A stretch of 64,000 bases of DNA, from assembly GCA_932294295.1 (NCBI GenBank), contig OW028574.1:26978145-27042144 (forward strand), written 5' to 3'. Below the pieces are notes generated by a model. That model was not told the DNA's origin. It worked only from the letters and a program-made list of their open reading frames with translations, and did not search any database. The translations under genes and the position numbers were made by a program. The stretch's first letter is position 1; each line of letters begins with the position of its first letter. Below are positions 1-7,913 of the stretch, in pieces. This DNA comes from Alitta virens (lineage: Eukaryota > Annelida > Polychaeta > Phyllodocida > Nereididae).

Positions 1-278
1 ATGAAGTAGTAAGTAAGGTCCACTTAGCACAGCCAATGAGAGGCAGAGGACGAAGCGTGCATTATGATAGCCACGTGGGGCACTCTTGCTTAGCGGGGTC
101 AAGGCCGTTGGAGAGGGCCAGGATGCTGACAAGAAAACTAACGACAACAACGCAACACCGAAGTTAAATACTCTATAATAGCCTTTTGGAACGAAGTGGC
201 ACAGTTAAATTATCAAGAGCACACAGCCATGTAGGAAGTGCACTAAGCAGTGAGATGCCAGACTCACACACCGCGCCG
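1..278 (+). repeat. Type A monomer (278 bp)
   Basis: Opens ATGAAGTAGTAAGTAAGG. Marks: CTCTTGCTTAGCGG in place of CTCGTGCGTAGCGG, GTTGGAGAGGGCC, CCGAAGTTAAATA, CCTTTTGGAACGAAGTGG, GAGCACACAGCC, CACTAAGCAG, ACTCACACACCGCG. Twenty copies, always followed by a B-type unit and nearly always preceded by E that itself follows M. Confidence 0.93.
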
Positions 279-350
279 ATTAAGCAGCAAGTTATGTCCA
301 CTTAGCACAGCCAATGAGAGGAAGAGGACGAAGCGTGCAATATGATAGCC

Positions 351-472
351 ACGTGGGGCAATCGTGCGTAGCGGTGTCAAGGCCGTTGTAGAGGGCCAGG
401 ATGCTGACAAGAAAACTAACGACAACAACGCGACACCAAAGTGAAACACTCTATAATAGCCTTATGTTAGTC
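351..472 (+). repeat. Internal cassette, first copy (122 bp), in a B unit
   Basis: Runs from one ACGTGGGGCA to the next. The monomer holds two imperfect ACGTGG..CAC sites about 121 bp apart, one after GATAGCC and one before CACAGTTAAA. Mispairing of these sites would add exactly this segment. The second copy is 473-593. Confidence 0.85.
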
Positions 473-477
473 ACGTG
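470..477. other. CACGTG palindrome, GTCACGTG form (recurrent motif)
   Basis: Example of a motif present in most units: CCACGTGG at the start of each first cassette (for example 71-78) and GTCACGTG in the second cassette of B, C, I, Gb and G'. CACGTG is the core bound by basic helix-loop-helix factors (E-box/G-box), and GTCACGTG also fits the yeast centromere element I consensus RTCACRTG. It is lost in specific types: CACGAG in every G first cassette, TTACGTG in Ga second cassettes, CACATG in H, AACGTG in J at 3560 and 6078. Presence of the motif is seen; binding is not shown. Confidence 0.3.
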
Positions 478-593
478 GGGCACTCGTGCGTAGCGGGGTC
501 AAGGCCGTTGTAGAGGGCCAGGATGCTGACAAGAAAACCAACGACAACAACGCAACACTAAAGTGAAATACTCTATAATAGCCTTATGGAATG
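473..593 (+). repeat. Internal cassette, second copy (about 121 bp), in a B unit
   Basis: Begins after CTTATGTTAGTC, so its left flank differs from cassette 1 (TATGATAGCC). Its right flank is the normal GGAATGACGTGGCAC. The joint TTATGTTAGTCACG is shared by nearly all B, C, I, Gb and G' units (Ga has TTACG), which suggests one ancestral duplication event for all double-cassette units. Confidence 0.83.
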
Positions 594-682
594 ACGTGGC
601 ACAGTTAAATCATCAAGAGTACACACACAGCCATGTAGGAAGTGCACTTAGCAGTGAGATGCCAGACTCACAGGCCGCGCCG

Positions 683-1086
683 ATGAAGTAGTAAGGTAGG
701 TGCACTTAGCACAGCCAATGAGAGGAAGAGGACGAAGCATGCATTATGATAACCACGTGGGGCACTCGTGCGTAGCGGGGTCAAGGCCGTTGCAGAGAGC
801 CAGGATGCTGACAAGAAAACAAACGACAACAACGCAACACCGAAGTGAAATACTCTATAATAGCCTTAAGTTAGTCACGTGGGGCACTCGTGCGTAGCGG
901 GGTCAAGGCCGTTGTAGAGGGCCAGGATGCTGACAAGAAAACCAACGACAACAACGCAACACTAAAGTGAAATACTCTATAATAGCCTTATGGAATGACG
1001 TGGCACAGTTAAATCATCAAGAGTACACACACAGCCATGTAGGAAGTGCACTTAGCAGTGAGATGCCAGACTCACAGGCCGCGCCG
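683..1086 (+). repeat. Type C double-cassette unit (404 bp)
   Basis: The first half is D-like (ATGAAGTAGTAAGGTAGG, GTGCACTTAGC, AGCATGCATTATGATAACC, GCAGAGAGCC, AACAAACG); the second half is identical in kind to the second half of B. It always lies between B and D, so B-C-D looks like B-D expanded by one 404-bp unequal exchange. Full copies at 683, 18585, 48233, 52641, 57716; a 400-bp variant at 46602; truncated at 63671. Confidence 0.9.
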
Positions 1087-1368
1087 ATGAAGTAGTAAGG
1101 TAGGTGCACTTAGCACAGCCAATGAGAGGAAGAGGACGAAGCATGCATTATGATAACCACGTGGGGCACTCGTGCGTAGCGGGGTCAAGGCCGTTGCAGA
1201 GAGCCAGGATGCTGACAAGAAAACAAACGACAACAACGCAACACCGAAGTGAAATACTCTATAATAGCCTTTTGCAACGACGTGGCACAGTTAAATTATC
1301 AAAAGTACACACACAACCATGTAGGAAGTGCACTAAGCAGTGAGATGCCAGACTTGCAGACCGCGCCG
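1087..1368 (+). repeat. Type D monomer (282 bp)
   Basis: Head as in C and F (GCATGCATTATGATAACC). Then CCTTTTGCAACGACG, TCAAAAGTACACACACA, CACTAAGCAG and GACTTGCAGACCG. It is 4 bp longer than 278 because of an extra CACA. This copy reads ACACAACCATG where others read ACACAGCCATG. It is always followed by E (or the E/A chimera at 48919). Confidence 0.9.
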
Positions 1369-1646
1369 ATTAAGTAGTAAGGTAGGTCCACTTGGCACAG
1401 CCAATGAGAGGAAGAGGACGAAGCGTGCATTATGATAGCCACGTGGGGCACTCGTGCGTAGCGGGGTCAAGGCCGTTGCAGAGAGCCAGGATGCTGACAA
1501 GAAAACAAACGACAACAACGCAACACCGAAGTGAAATACTCTATAGTAGCGTCAGGGAACGACGTGGCACAGTTAAATTATCAAGAGTACACAAAAATGT
1601 AGGAAGTGCACTTAGCAGTGAGATGCCAGTCTCACAGGCCGCGCCG

Positions 1647-1913
1647 ATGAAGTAGTAAGTAAGGTCCACTTAGCACAGCCAATGAGAGGCAGAGGACGAA
1701 GCGTGCATTATGATAGCCACGTGGGGCACTCGTTCGTAGCGGGGTCAAGGCCGTTGGAGAGGGCCAGGATGCTGACAAGAAAACTAACGACAACAACGCA
1801 ACACCGAAGTTAAATACTCTATAATAGCCTTTTGGAACGAAGTGGCACAGTTAAATTATCAAGAGTACACAGCCATGTAGGAAGTGCACTTAGCAGACTC
1901 ACACACCGCGCCG
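1647..1913 (+). repeat. Type A' monomer (267 bp, 11-bp deletion)
   Basis: Like A, but it keeps CTCGTGCGTAGC in most copies (this one reads CTCGTTCGTAGC), has GAGTACACAGCC and lacks 11 bp between TTAGCAG and ACTCACAC, which removes TGAGATGCC. Seven full copies (1647, 17914, 19549, 27302, 47562, 53605, 58680) and one chimera (33409). Every full copy follows an E unit that follows a D or B/D unit. Confidence 0.93.
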
Positions 1914-2317
1914 ATTAAGCAGCAAGTTATGTCCACTTAGCACAGCCAATGAGAGGAAGAGGACGAAGCGTGCAATATGATAGCCACGTGGGGCAATCGT
2001 GCGTAGCGGTGTCAAGGCCGTTGTAGAGGGCCAGGATGCTGACAAGAAAACTAACGACAACAACGCGACACCAAAGTGAAACACTCTATAATAGCCTTAT
2101 GTTAGTCACGTGGGGCACTCGTGCGTAGCGGGGTCAAGGCCGTTGTAGAGGGCCAGGATGCTGACAAGAAAACCAACGACAACAACGCAACACTAAAGTG
2201 AAATACTCTATAATAGCCTTATGGAATGACGTGGCACAGTTAAATCATCAAGAGTACACACACAGCCATGTAGGAAGTGCACTTAGCAGTGAGATGCCAG
2301 ACTCACAGTCCGCGCCG

Positions 2318-2595
2318 ATGAAGTAGTAAGGTAGGTGCACTTAGCACAGCCAATGAGAGGAAGAGGACGAAGCATGCATTATGATAACCACGTGGGGCAC
2401 TCGTGCGTAGCGGGGTCAAGGCCGTTGCAGAGAGCCAGGATGCTGACAAGAAAACAAACGACAACAACGCAACACCGAAGTGAAATACTCTATAGTAGCG
2501 TCAGGGAACGACGTGACACAGTTAAATTATCAAGAGTACACAGCCATGTAGGAAGTGCACTTAGCAGTGAGATGCCAGACTCACAGACCGCGCCG
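2318..2595 (+). repeat. Type F monomer (278 bp)
   Basis: Head ATGAAGTAGTAAGGTAGGTGC with AGCATGCATTATGATAACC, then TATAGTAGCGTCAGGG as in E, but GACGTGACACAG and ACACAGCCATG, closing CACAGACCGCGCCG. Fifteen copies, nearly always between B and a G-type unit. Confidence 0.92.
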
Positions 2596-2995
2596 ATTAA
2601 GCAGCATGTTATGTCCACTTAGCACAGCCAATGAGAGGAAGAGGACGAAGCGTGCAATATGATAGCCACGAGGGGCACTCGTGCGTAGCGGTGTCAAGGC
2701 CGTTGTAGAGGGCCAGGATGCTGACAAGAAAACTAACGACAACAACGCGACACTAAAGTGAAACACTCTATAATAGCCTTATGTTAGTTACGTGGGGCAC
2801 TCGTGCGTAGCAGGGTCAAGGCCGTTTTAGAGGGCCAGGATGCTGACAAGAAAACCAACGACAACAACGCAACACTAAAGTGAAATACTCTATAATAGCC
2901 TTATGGAATGACGTGGCACAGTTAAATTATCAAGAGTACACAGCCATGTAGGAAGTGCACTAAGCAGTGAGATGCCAGACTCACAGACCGCGCCG
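2596..2995 (+). repeat. Type Ga double-cassette unit (400 bp)
   Basis: Opens ATTAAGCAGCATG. The first cassette has CCACGAGGGG in place of CCACGTGGGG; the second begins GTTACGTGG and has TAGCAGGGTC and CCGTTTTAG. No CA expansion, so 400 and not 404 bp. Followed by H then I. The related Gb (20498, 28251, 34358, 50839, 54554, 59629) has GTCACGTGG and CCGTTGTAG and is followed by H' then M. Confidence 0.9.
2809..2847 (+). other. Segment resembling the internal promoter part of 5S rRNA (weak)
   Basis: In Ga and G' second cassettes AGCAGGGTC is followed by GGCC, GTT, then AGGATG and TGAC in 39 bp. The same blocks occur in the same order over about 37 bp in animal and fungal 5S rRNA genes. The other types have AGCGGGGTC. 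GGGTCAAGGCC also fits the tRNA box B consensus GGTTCRANNCC at all but one position. No full 5S or tRNA structure exists around it. A short-motif resemblance only; could be chance. Confidence 0.2.
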
Positions 2996-3155
2996 ATTAA
3001 GTAGTAAGGTAGGTCCACTTGGCACAGCCAATCAGAGGCAGAGGACGAAGCGTGCATTATGATAGCCACATGGGGCACTCGTGCGTAGCGGGGTCAAGGC
3101 CGTTGCAGAGGGAAGTGCACTTAGCAGTGAGATGCCAGACTCACACACCGCGCCG
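2996..3155 (+). repeat. Type H short unit (160 bp, internal 118 bp absent)
   Basis: Reads normally to GTTGCAGAG, then jumps to GGAAGTGCACTTAGC. Against the reference monomer this removes positions 116-233. Marks: CCAATCAGAGG, CCACATGGGG (CACGTG lost) and closing CACACACCGCG, which leads into I. All 33 short units in the window have this same joint. Confidence 0.93.
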
Positions 3156-3559
3156 ATTAAGCAGCAAGTTATGTCCAATTAGCACAGCCAATGAGAGGAA
3201 GAGGACGAAGCGTGCAATATGATAGCCACGTGGGGCAATCGTGCGTAGCGGTGTCAAGGCCGTTTTAGAGGGCCAGGATGCCGACAAGAAAACTAACGAC
3301 AACAACGCGACACCAAAGTGAAACACTCTATAATAGCCTTATGTTAGTCACGTGGGGCACTCGTGCGTAGCGGGGTCAAGGCCGTTGTAGAGGGCCAGGA
3401 TGCTGACAAGAAAACCAACGACAACAACGCAACACTAAAGTGAAATACTCTATAATAGCCTTATGGAATGACGTGGCACAGTTAAATCATCAAGAGTACA
3501 CACACAGCCATGTAGGAAGTGCACTTAGCAGTGAGATGCCAGACTCACAGGCCGCGCCG
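3156..3559 (+). repeat. Type I double-cassette unit (404 bp, B-like)
   Basis: B-like except for GTCCAATTAGC, CCGTTTTAG and GGATGCCGAC in the first cassette. Nine copies, always after H (or the B/H chimera at 12074) and always before J. Confidence 0.9.
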
Positions 3560-3837
3560 ATGAAGTAGTAAGGTAGGTGCACTTAGCACAGCCAATGAGA
3601 GGAAGAGGACGAAGCATGCATTATGATAACAACGTGGGGCACTCGTGCGTAGCGGGGTCAAGGCCGTTGCAGAGAGCCAGGATGCTGACAAGAAAACAAA
3701 CGACAACAACGCAACACCGAAGTTAAATACTCTATAATAGCCTTTAAGAACGAAGTGGCCCAGTTAAATTATCAAGAGTACACAGTCATGTAGGACGTGC
3801 ACTTAGCAGTGAGATGCCAGACTCACAGACCGCGCCG
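3560..3837 (+). repeat. Type J monomer (278 bp)
   Basis: GCATGC-type head. Marks: CCGAAGTTAAATA, CCTTTAAGAACGAAGTGG, GTGGCCCAG, ACACAGTCATGTAGGACG. This copy has ATAACAACG (variant base 3631), shared only with the J at 6078 (base 6149). Confidence 0.91.
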
Positions 3838-3997
3838 ATTAAGCAGCAAGTTATGTCCACTTAGCACAGCCAATGAGAGGAAGAGGACGAAGCGTGCAAT
3901 ATGATAGCCACGTGGGGCACTCGTGCGTAGCGGGGTCAAGGCCGTTGCAGAGGGAAGTGCACTTAGCAGTGAGATGCCAGACTCACAGGCCGCGCCG
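3838..3997 (+). repeat. Type K short unit (160 bp)
   Basis: Same 118-bp deletion joint as H, but with a B-like head (ATTAAGCAGCAAGTTATG), GCAATATG and intact CCACGTGG; closes CAGGCCGCG. Always after J (or G/J) and before L, apart from chimeras. Confidence 0.91.
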
Positions 3998-4275
3998 ATG
4001 AAGTAGTAAGTTAGATCCACTTAGCACAGCCAATGAGAGGCAGAGGACGAAGCGTGCAATATGATAGCCACGTGGGGCACTCGTGCGTAGCGGTATCAAG
4101 GCCGTTGTAGAGGGCCAGGATGCTGACAAGAAAACTAACGACAACAACGCGACACCGAAGTGAAATACTCTATAGTAGCGTCAGGGAACGACGTGACACA
4201 GTTAAATTATCAAGAGTACACAGCCATGTAGGAAGTGCACTTAGCAGTGAGATGCCAGACTCACAGACCGCGCCG
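3998..4275 (+). repeat. Type L monomer (278 bp)
   Basis: Opens ATGAAGTAGTAAGTTAG, has GCGGTATCAAGG (the GGGTCAAGG core altered) and F-like TATAGTAGCG and GTGACACAG. It runs into a G' unit that opens TTTAAGC. Base 4015 (GTTAGATCC for GTTAGGTCC) is shared only with base 6533. Confidence 0.9.
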
Positions 4276-4675
4276 TTTAAGCAGCATGTTATGTCCACTT
4301 AGCACAGCCAATGAGAGGAAGAGGACGAAGCGTGCAATATGATAGCCACGAGGGGCACTCGTGCGTAGCGGTGTCAAGGCCGTTGTAGAGGGCCAGGATG
4401 CTGACAAGAAAACTAACGACAACAACGCGACACTAAAGTGAAACACTCTATAATAGCCTTATGTTAGTCACGTGGGGCACTCGTGCGTAGCAGGGTCAAG
4501 GCCGTTGTAGAGGGCCAGGATGCTGACAAGAAAACCAACGACAACAACGCAACACTAAAGTGAAATACTCTATAATAGCCTTATAGAATGACGTGGCACA
4601 GTTAAATTATCAAGAGTACACAGCCATGTAGGAAGTGCACTAAGCAGTGAGATGCCAGACTCACAGACCGCGCCG
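4276..4675 (+). repeat. Type G' double-cassette unit (400 bp)
   Basis: A G unit opening TTTAAGCAGCATG. First cassette with CCACGAGG, second with GTCACGTGG, TAGCAGGGTC and CCGTTGTAG, then CTTATAGAATGACG. Always follows L, and is followed by H' except at 43120. Confidence 0.9.
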
Positions 4676-4835
4676 ATTAAGTAGTAAGGTAGGTCCACTT
4701 GGCACAGCCAATCAGAGGCAGAGGACGAAGCGTGCATTATGATAGCCACGTGGGGCACTCGTGCGTAGCGGGGTCAAGGCCGTTGCAGAGGGAAGTGCAC
4801 TTAGCAGTGAGATGCCAGACTCACAGGCCGCGCCG
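4676..4835 (+). repeat. Type H' short unit (160 bp)
   Basis: As H (CCAATCAGAGG, 118-bp deletion) but with intact CCACGTGG and closing CAGGCCGCG, and it is followed by M and not I. Copies at 20898 and 28651 share the rare TAGCGAGGTC. Confidence 0.91.
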
Positions 4836-5117
4836 ATGAAGTAGTAAGTTAGGTCCGCTTAACACAGCCAATGAGAGGCAGAGGACGAAGCGTGCAATAT
4901 GATAGCCACGTGGGGCACTCATGCGTAGCGGGGTAAAGGCCATTGTAGAGGGCCAGGATGCTGAAAAGAAAACTAACGACAACAACGCAACACCGAAGTT
5001 AAATACTCTATAATAGCCTTTTGCAACGACGTGGCACAGTTAAATTATCAAAAGTACACACACAGCCATGTAGGAAGTGCACTAAGCAGTGAGATGCCAG
5101 ACTCGCAGACCGCGCCG
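4836..5117 (+). repeat. Type M monomer (282 bp)
   Basis: Opens ATGAAGTAGTAAGTTAGG, then GTCCGCTTAACAC, CTCATGCG, GGCCATTG, GCTGAAAAG, CCTTTTGCAACGACG, an extra CACA, and GACTCGCAGACCG. Two subtypes: GGGGTAAAGG here (mostly in rounds passing through L-G'-H') and GGGGTCAAGG at 21058, 28811, 34918, 51399, 55114 and 60189 (rounds passing through Gb-H'). Followed by E except at 21339/21340. Confidence 0.91.
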
Positions 5118-5395
5118 ATTAAGTAGTAAGGTAGGTCCACTTGGCACAGCCAATGAGAGGCAGAGGACGAAGCGTGCATTATGATAGCCACGTGGGGCAC
5201 TCGTGCGTAGCGGGGTCAAGGCCGTTGCAGAGAGCCAGGATGCTGACAAGAAAACAAACGACAACAACGCAACACCGAAGTGAAATACTCTATAGTAGCG
5301 TCAGGGAACGACGTGGCACAGTTAAATTATCAAGAGTACACAAAAATGTAGGAAGTGCACTTAGCAGTGAGATGCCAGACTCACAGGCCGCTCCG
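5118..5395 (+). repeat. Type E monomer, used as reference for the 278-bp unit
   Basis: Landmarks counted from the unit start: head ATTAAGTAGTAAGG at 1-14, CACAGCCAAT near 28-37, palindromic CCACGTGG at 71-78, GGGTCAAGGCC at 96-106, CCAGGATGCTGAC at 118-130, A-rich AACAAACGACAACAAC around 136-150, CTCTATAGTAG at 171-181, second ACGTGG at 194-199, palindrome AGTGCACT at 237-244, closing CCGCTCCG at 271-278. Marks of type E: CACTTGGCAC, TATAGTAGCGTCAGGG, and CACAAAAATG in place of CACAGCCATG. This copy has CTCCG where nearly all others have CGCCG, a change shared only with 7636-7913. E occurs in almost every round as its last unit. Confidence 0.95.
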
Positions 5396-7913
5396 ATGAA
5401 GTAGTAAGTAAGGTCCACTTAGCACAGCCAATGAGAGGCAGAGGACGAAGCGTGCATTATGATAGCCACGTGGGGCACTCTTGCTTAGCGGGGTCAAGGC
5501 CGTTGGAGAGGGCCAGGATGCTGACAAGAAAACTAACGACAACAACGCAACACCGAAGTTAAATACTCTATAATAGCCTTTTGGAACGAAGTGGCACAGT
5601 TAAATTATCAAGAGCACACAGCCATGTAGGAAGTGCACTAAGCAGTGAGATGCCAGACTCACACACCGCGCCGATTAAGCAGCAAGTCATGTCCACTTAG
5701 CACAGCCAATGAGAGGAAGAGGACGAAGCGTGCAATATGATAGCCACGTGGGGCAATCGTGCGTAGCGGTGTCAAGGCCGTTGTAGAGGGCCAGGATGCT
5801 GACAAGAAAACTAACGACAACAACGCGACACCAAAGTGAAACACTCTATAATAGCCTTATGTTAGTCACGTGGGGCACTCGTGCGTAGCGGGGTCAAGGC
5901 CGTTGTAGAGGGCCAGGATGCTGACAAGAAAACCAACGACAACAACGCAACACTAAAGTGAAATACTCTATAATAGCCTTATGGAATGACGTGGCACAGT
6001 TAAATCATCAAGAGTACACACACAGCCATGTAGGAAGTGCACTTAGCAGTGAGATGCCAGACTCACAGGCCGCGCCGATGAAGTAGTAAGGTAGGTGCAC
6101 TTAGCACAGCCAATGAGAGGAAGAGGACGAAGCATGCATTATGATAACAACGTGGGGCACTCGTGCGTAGCGGGGTCAAGGCCGTTGCAGAGAGCCAGGA
6201 TGCTGACAAGAAAACAAACGACAACAACGCAACACCGAAGTTAAATACTCTATAATAGCCTTTAAGAACGAAGTGGCCCAGTTAAATTATCAAGAGTACA
6301 CAGTCATGTAGGACGTGCACTTAGCAGTGAGATGCCAGACTCACAGACCGCGCCGATTAAGCAGCAAGTTATGTCCACTTAGCACAGCCAATGAGAGGAA
6401 GAGGACGAAGCGTGCAATATGATAGCCACGTGGGGCACTCGTGCGTAGCGGGGTCAAGGCCGTTGCAGAGGGAAGTGCACTTAGCAGTGAGATGCCAGAC
6501 TCACAGGCCGCGCCGATGAAGTAGTAAGTTAGATCCACTTAGCACAGCCAATGAGAGGCAGAGGACGAAGCGTGCAATATGATAGCCACGTGGGGCACTC
6601 GTGCGTAGCGGTATCAAGGCCGTTGTAGAGGGCCAGGATGCTGACAAGAAAACTAACGACAACAACGCGACACCGAAGTGAAATACTCTATAGTAGCGTC
6701 AGGGAACGACGTGACACAGTTAAATTATCAAGAGTACACAGCCATGTAGGAAGTGCACTTAGCAGTGAGATGCCAGACTCACAGACCGCGCCGTTTAAGC
6801 AGCATGTTATGTCCACTTAGCACAGCCAATGAGAGGAAGAGGACGAAGCGTGCAATATGATAGCCACGAGGGGCACTCGTGCGTAGCGGTGTCAAGGCCG
6901 TTGTAGAGGGCCAGGATGCTGACAAGAAAACTAACGACAACAACGCGACACTAAAGTGAAACACTCTATAATAGCCTTATGTTAGTCACGTGGGGCACTC
7001 GTGCGTAGCAGGGTCAAGGCCGTTGTAGAGGGCCAGGATGCTGACAAGAAAACCAACGACAACAACGCAACACTAAAGTGAAATACTCTATAATAGCCTT
7101 ATAGAATGACGTGGCACAGTTAAATTATCAAGAGTACACAGCCATGTAGGAAGTGCACTAAGCAGTGAGATGCCAGACTCACAGACCGCGCCGATTAAGT
7201 AGTAAGGTAGGTCCACTTGGCACAGCCAATCAGAGGCAGAGGACGAAGCGTGCATTATGATAGCCACGTGGGGCACTCGTGCGTAGCGGGGTCAAGGCCG
7301 TTGCAGAGGGAAGTGCACTTAGCAGTGAGATGCCAGACTCACAGGCCGCGCCGATGAAGTAGTAAGTTAGGTCCGCTTAACACAGCCAATGAGAGGCAGA
7401 GGACGAAGCGTGCAATATGATAGCCACGTGGGGCACTCATGCGTAGCGGGGTAAAGGCCATTGTAGAGGGCCAGGATGCTGAAAAGAAAACTAACGACAA
7501 CAACGCAACACCGAAGTTAAATACTCTATAATAGCCTTTTGCAACGACGTGGCACAGTTAAATTATCAAAAGTACACACACAGCCATGTAGGAAGTGCAC
7601 TAAGCAGTGAGATGCCAGACTCGCAGACCGCGCCGATTAAGTAGTAAGGTAGGTCCACTTGGCACAGCCAATGAGAGGCAGAGGACGAAGCGTGCATTAT
7701 GATAGCCACGTGGGGCACTCGTGCGTAGCGGGGTCAAGGCCGTTGCAGAGAGCCAGGATGCTGACAAGAAAACAAACGACAACAACGCAACACCGAAGTG
7801 AAATACTCTATAGTAGCGTCAGGGAACGACGTGGCACAGTTAAATTATCAAGAGTACACAAAAATGTAGGAAGTGCACTTAGCAGTGAGATGCCAGACTC
7901 ACAGGCCGCTCCG
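5396..7913 (+). repeat. Round 3: A-B-J-K-L-G'-H'-M-E (2518 bp)
   Basis: Unit starts: A 5396, B 5674, J 6078, K 6356, L 6516, G' 6794, H' 7194, M 7354, E 7636. Lacks the F-Ga-H-I block. It is the product of the 2518-bp tandem duplication with the preceding J-to-B stretch. Confidence 0.94.

Larger units (their letters stand above)
279..682 (+). repeat. Type B double-cassette unit (404 bp)
   Basis: Opens ATTAAGCAGCAAG then TTATG or TCATG. It carries the central segment twice: cassette 1 starts at ACGTGG 351, cassette 2 at ACGTGG 473, and the ordinary right-hand ACGTGG follows at 594. The cassettes differ at about six positions (CAATCG/CACTCG, GTGTC/GGGTC, AACTAACG/AACCAACG, GCGAC/GCAAC, ACCAAAG/ACTAAAG, AAACAC/AAATAC), so the duplication is not recent. 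It also has the expanded GTACACACACAGCC. Twenty-eight copies, including chimeras. Confidence 0.94.
1..1646 (+). repeat. Round 1: A-B-C-D-E (1646 bp)
   Basis: Unit starts: A 1, B 279, C 683, D 1087, E 1369. The left edge coincides with a unit boundary only because of where the window was cut. C reads CCTTAAGTTAG where other C units read CCTTATGTTAG. Confidence 0.94.
1647..5395 (+). repeat. Round 2: 13-unit round opening with A' (3749 bp)
   Basis: Unit starts: A' 1647, B 1914, F 2318, Ga 2596, H 2996, I 3156, J 3560, K 3838, L 3998, G' 4276, H' 4676, M 4836, E 5118. The only A' that leads into the Ga-H-I path. Its B ends CAGTCCG like B units that follow A, so an exchange inside 1914-2317 probably joined the two contexts. 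Confidence 0.94.

Noticed and set aside
137..144. AACTAACG, the start of the kinetoplastid spliced leader, which would suggest a spliced-leader gene array
   Set aside because: Only eight bases match. The following bases do not resemble a spliced leader, no GT splice donor lies at the right distance, and the motif varies between types (AACCAACG, AACAAACG).
160..175. AAGTGAAAC and CCGAAGTTAA as parts of bacterial or plant 5S rRNA
   Set aside because: They lie downstream of the other 5S-like block instead of upstream, so the order is wrong; 8-10 base matches are expected by chance.
173..180. TATAAT as a bacterial -10 promoter element or a TATA box
   Set aside because: No -35 element at the proper distance, no gene downstream, and it is replaced by TATAGT in E, F and L. 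Recurs only because the satellite recurs.
264..449. Minus-strand 61-codon frames with a hydrophobic, leucine-rich translation, repeated throughout, looking like signal or membrane peptides
   Set aside because: They are the complement of the repeat itself, begin and end at arbitrary places in successive units, overlap unit boundaries, and their conservation simply follows DNA homogenisation. No ribosome or splice context, and some unit types lack them.
1727..1750. CENP-B box
   Set aside because: TTCG occurs here by a single private change (CTCGTTCG), but the required downstream A and CGGG are not at the right spacing. No match on either strand in the reference monomer.
2335..2622. Plus-strand frames of up to 95 codons, arginine-rich
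   Set aside because: They open at GTG or TTG inside a unit and run into the next unit until a stop. Frame is lost with each change of unit length. Not considered genes.
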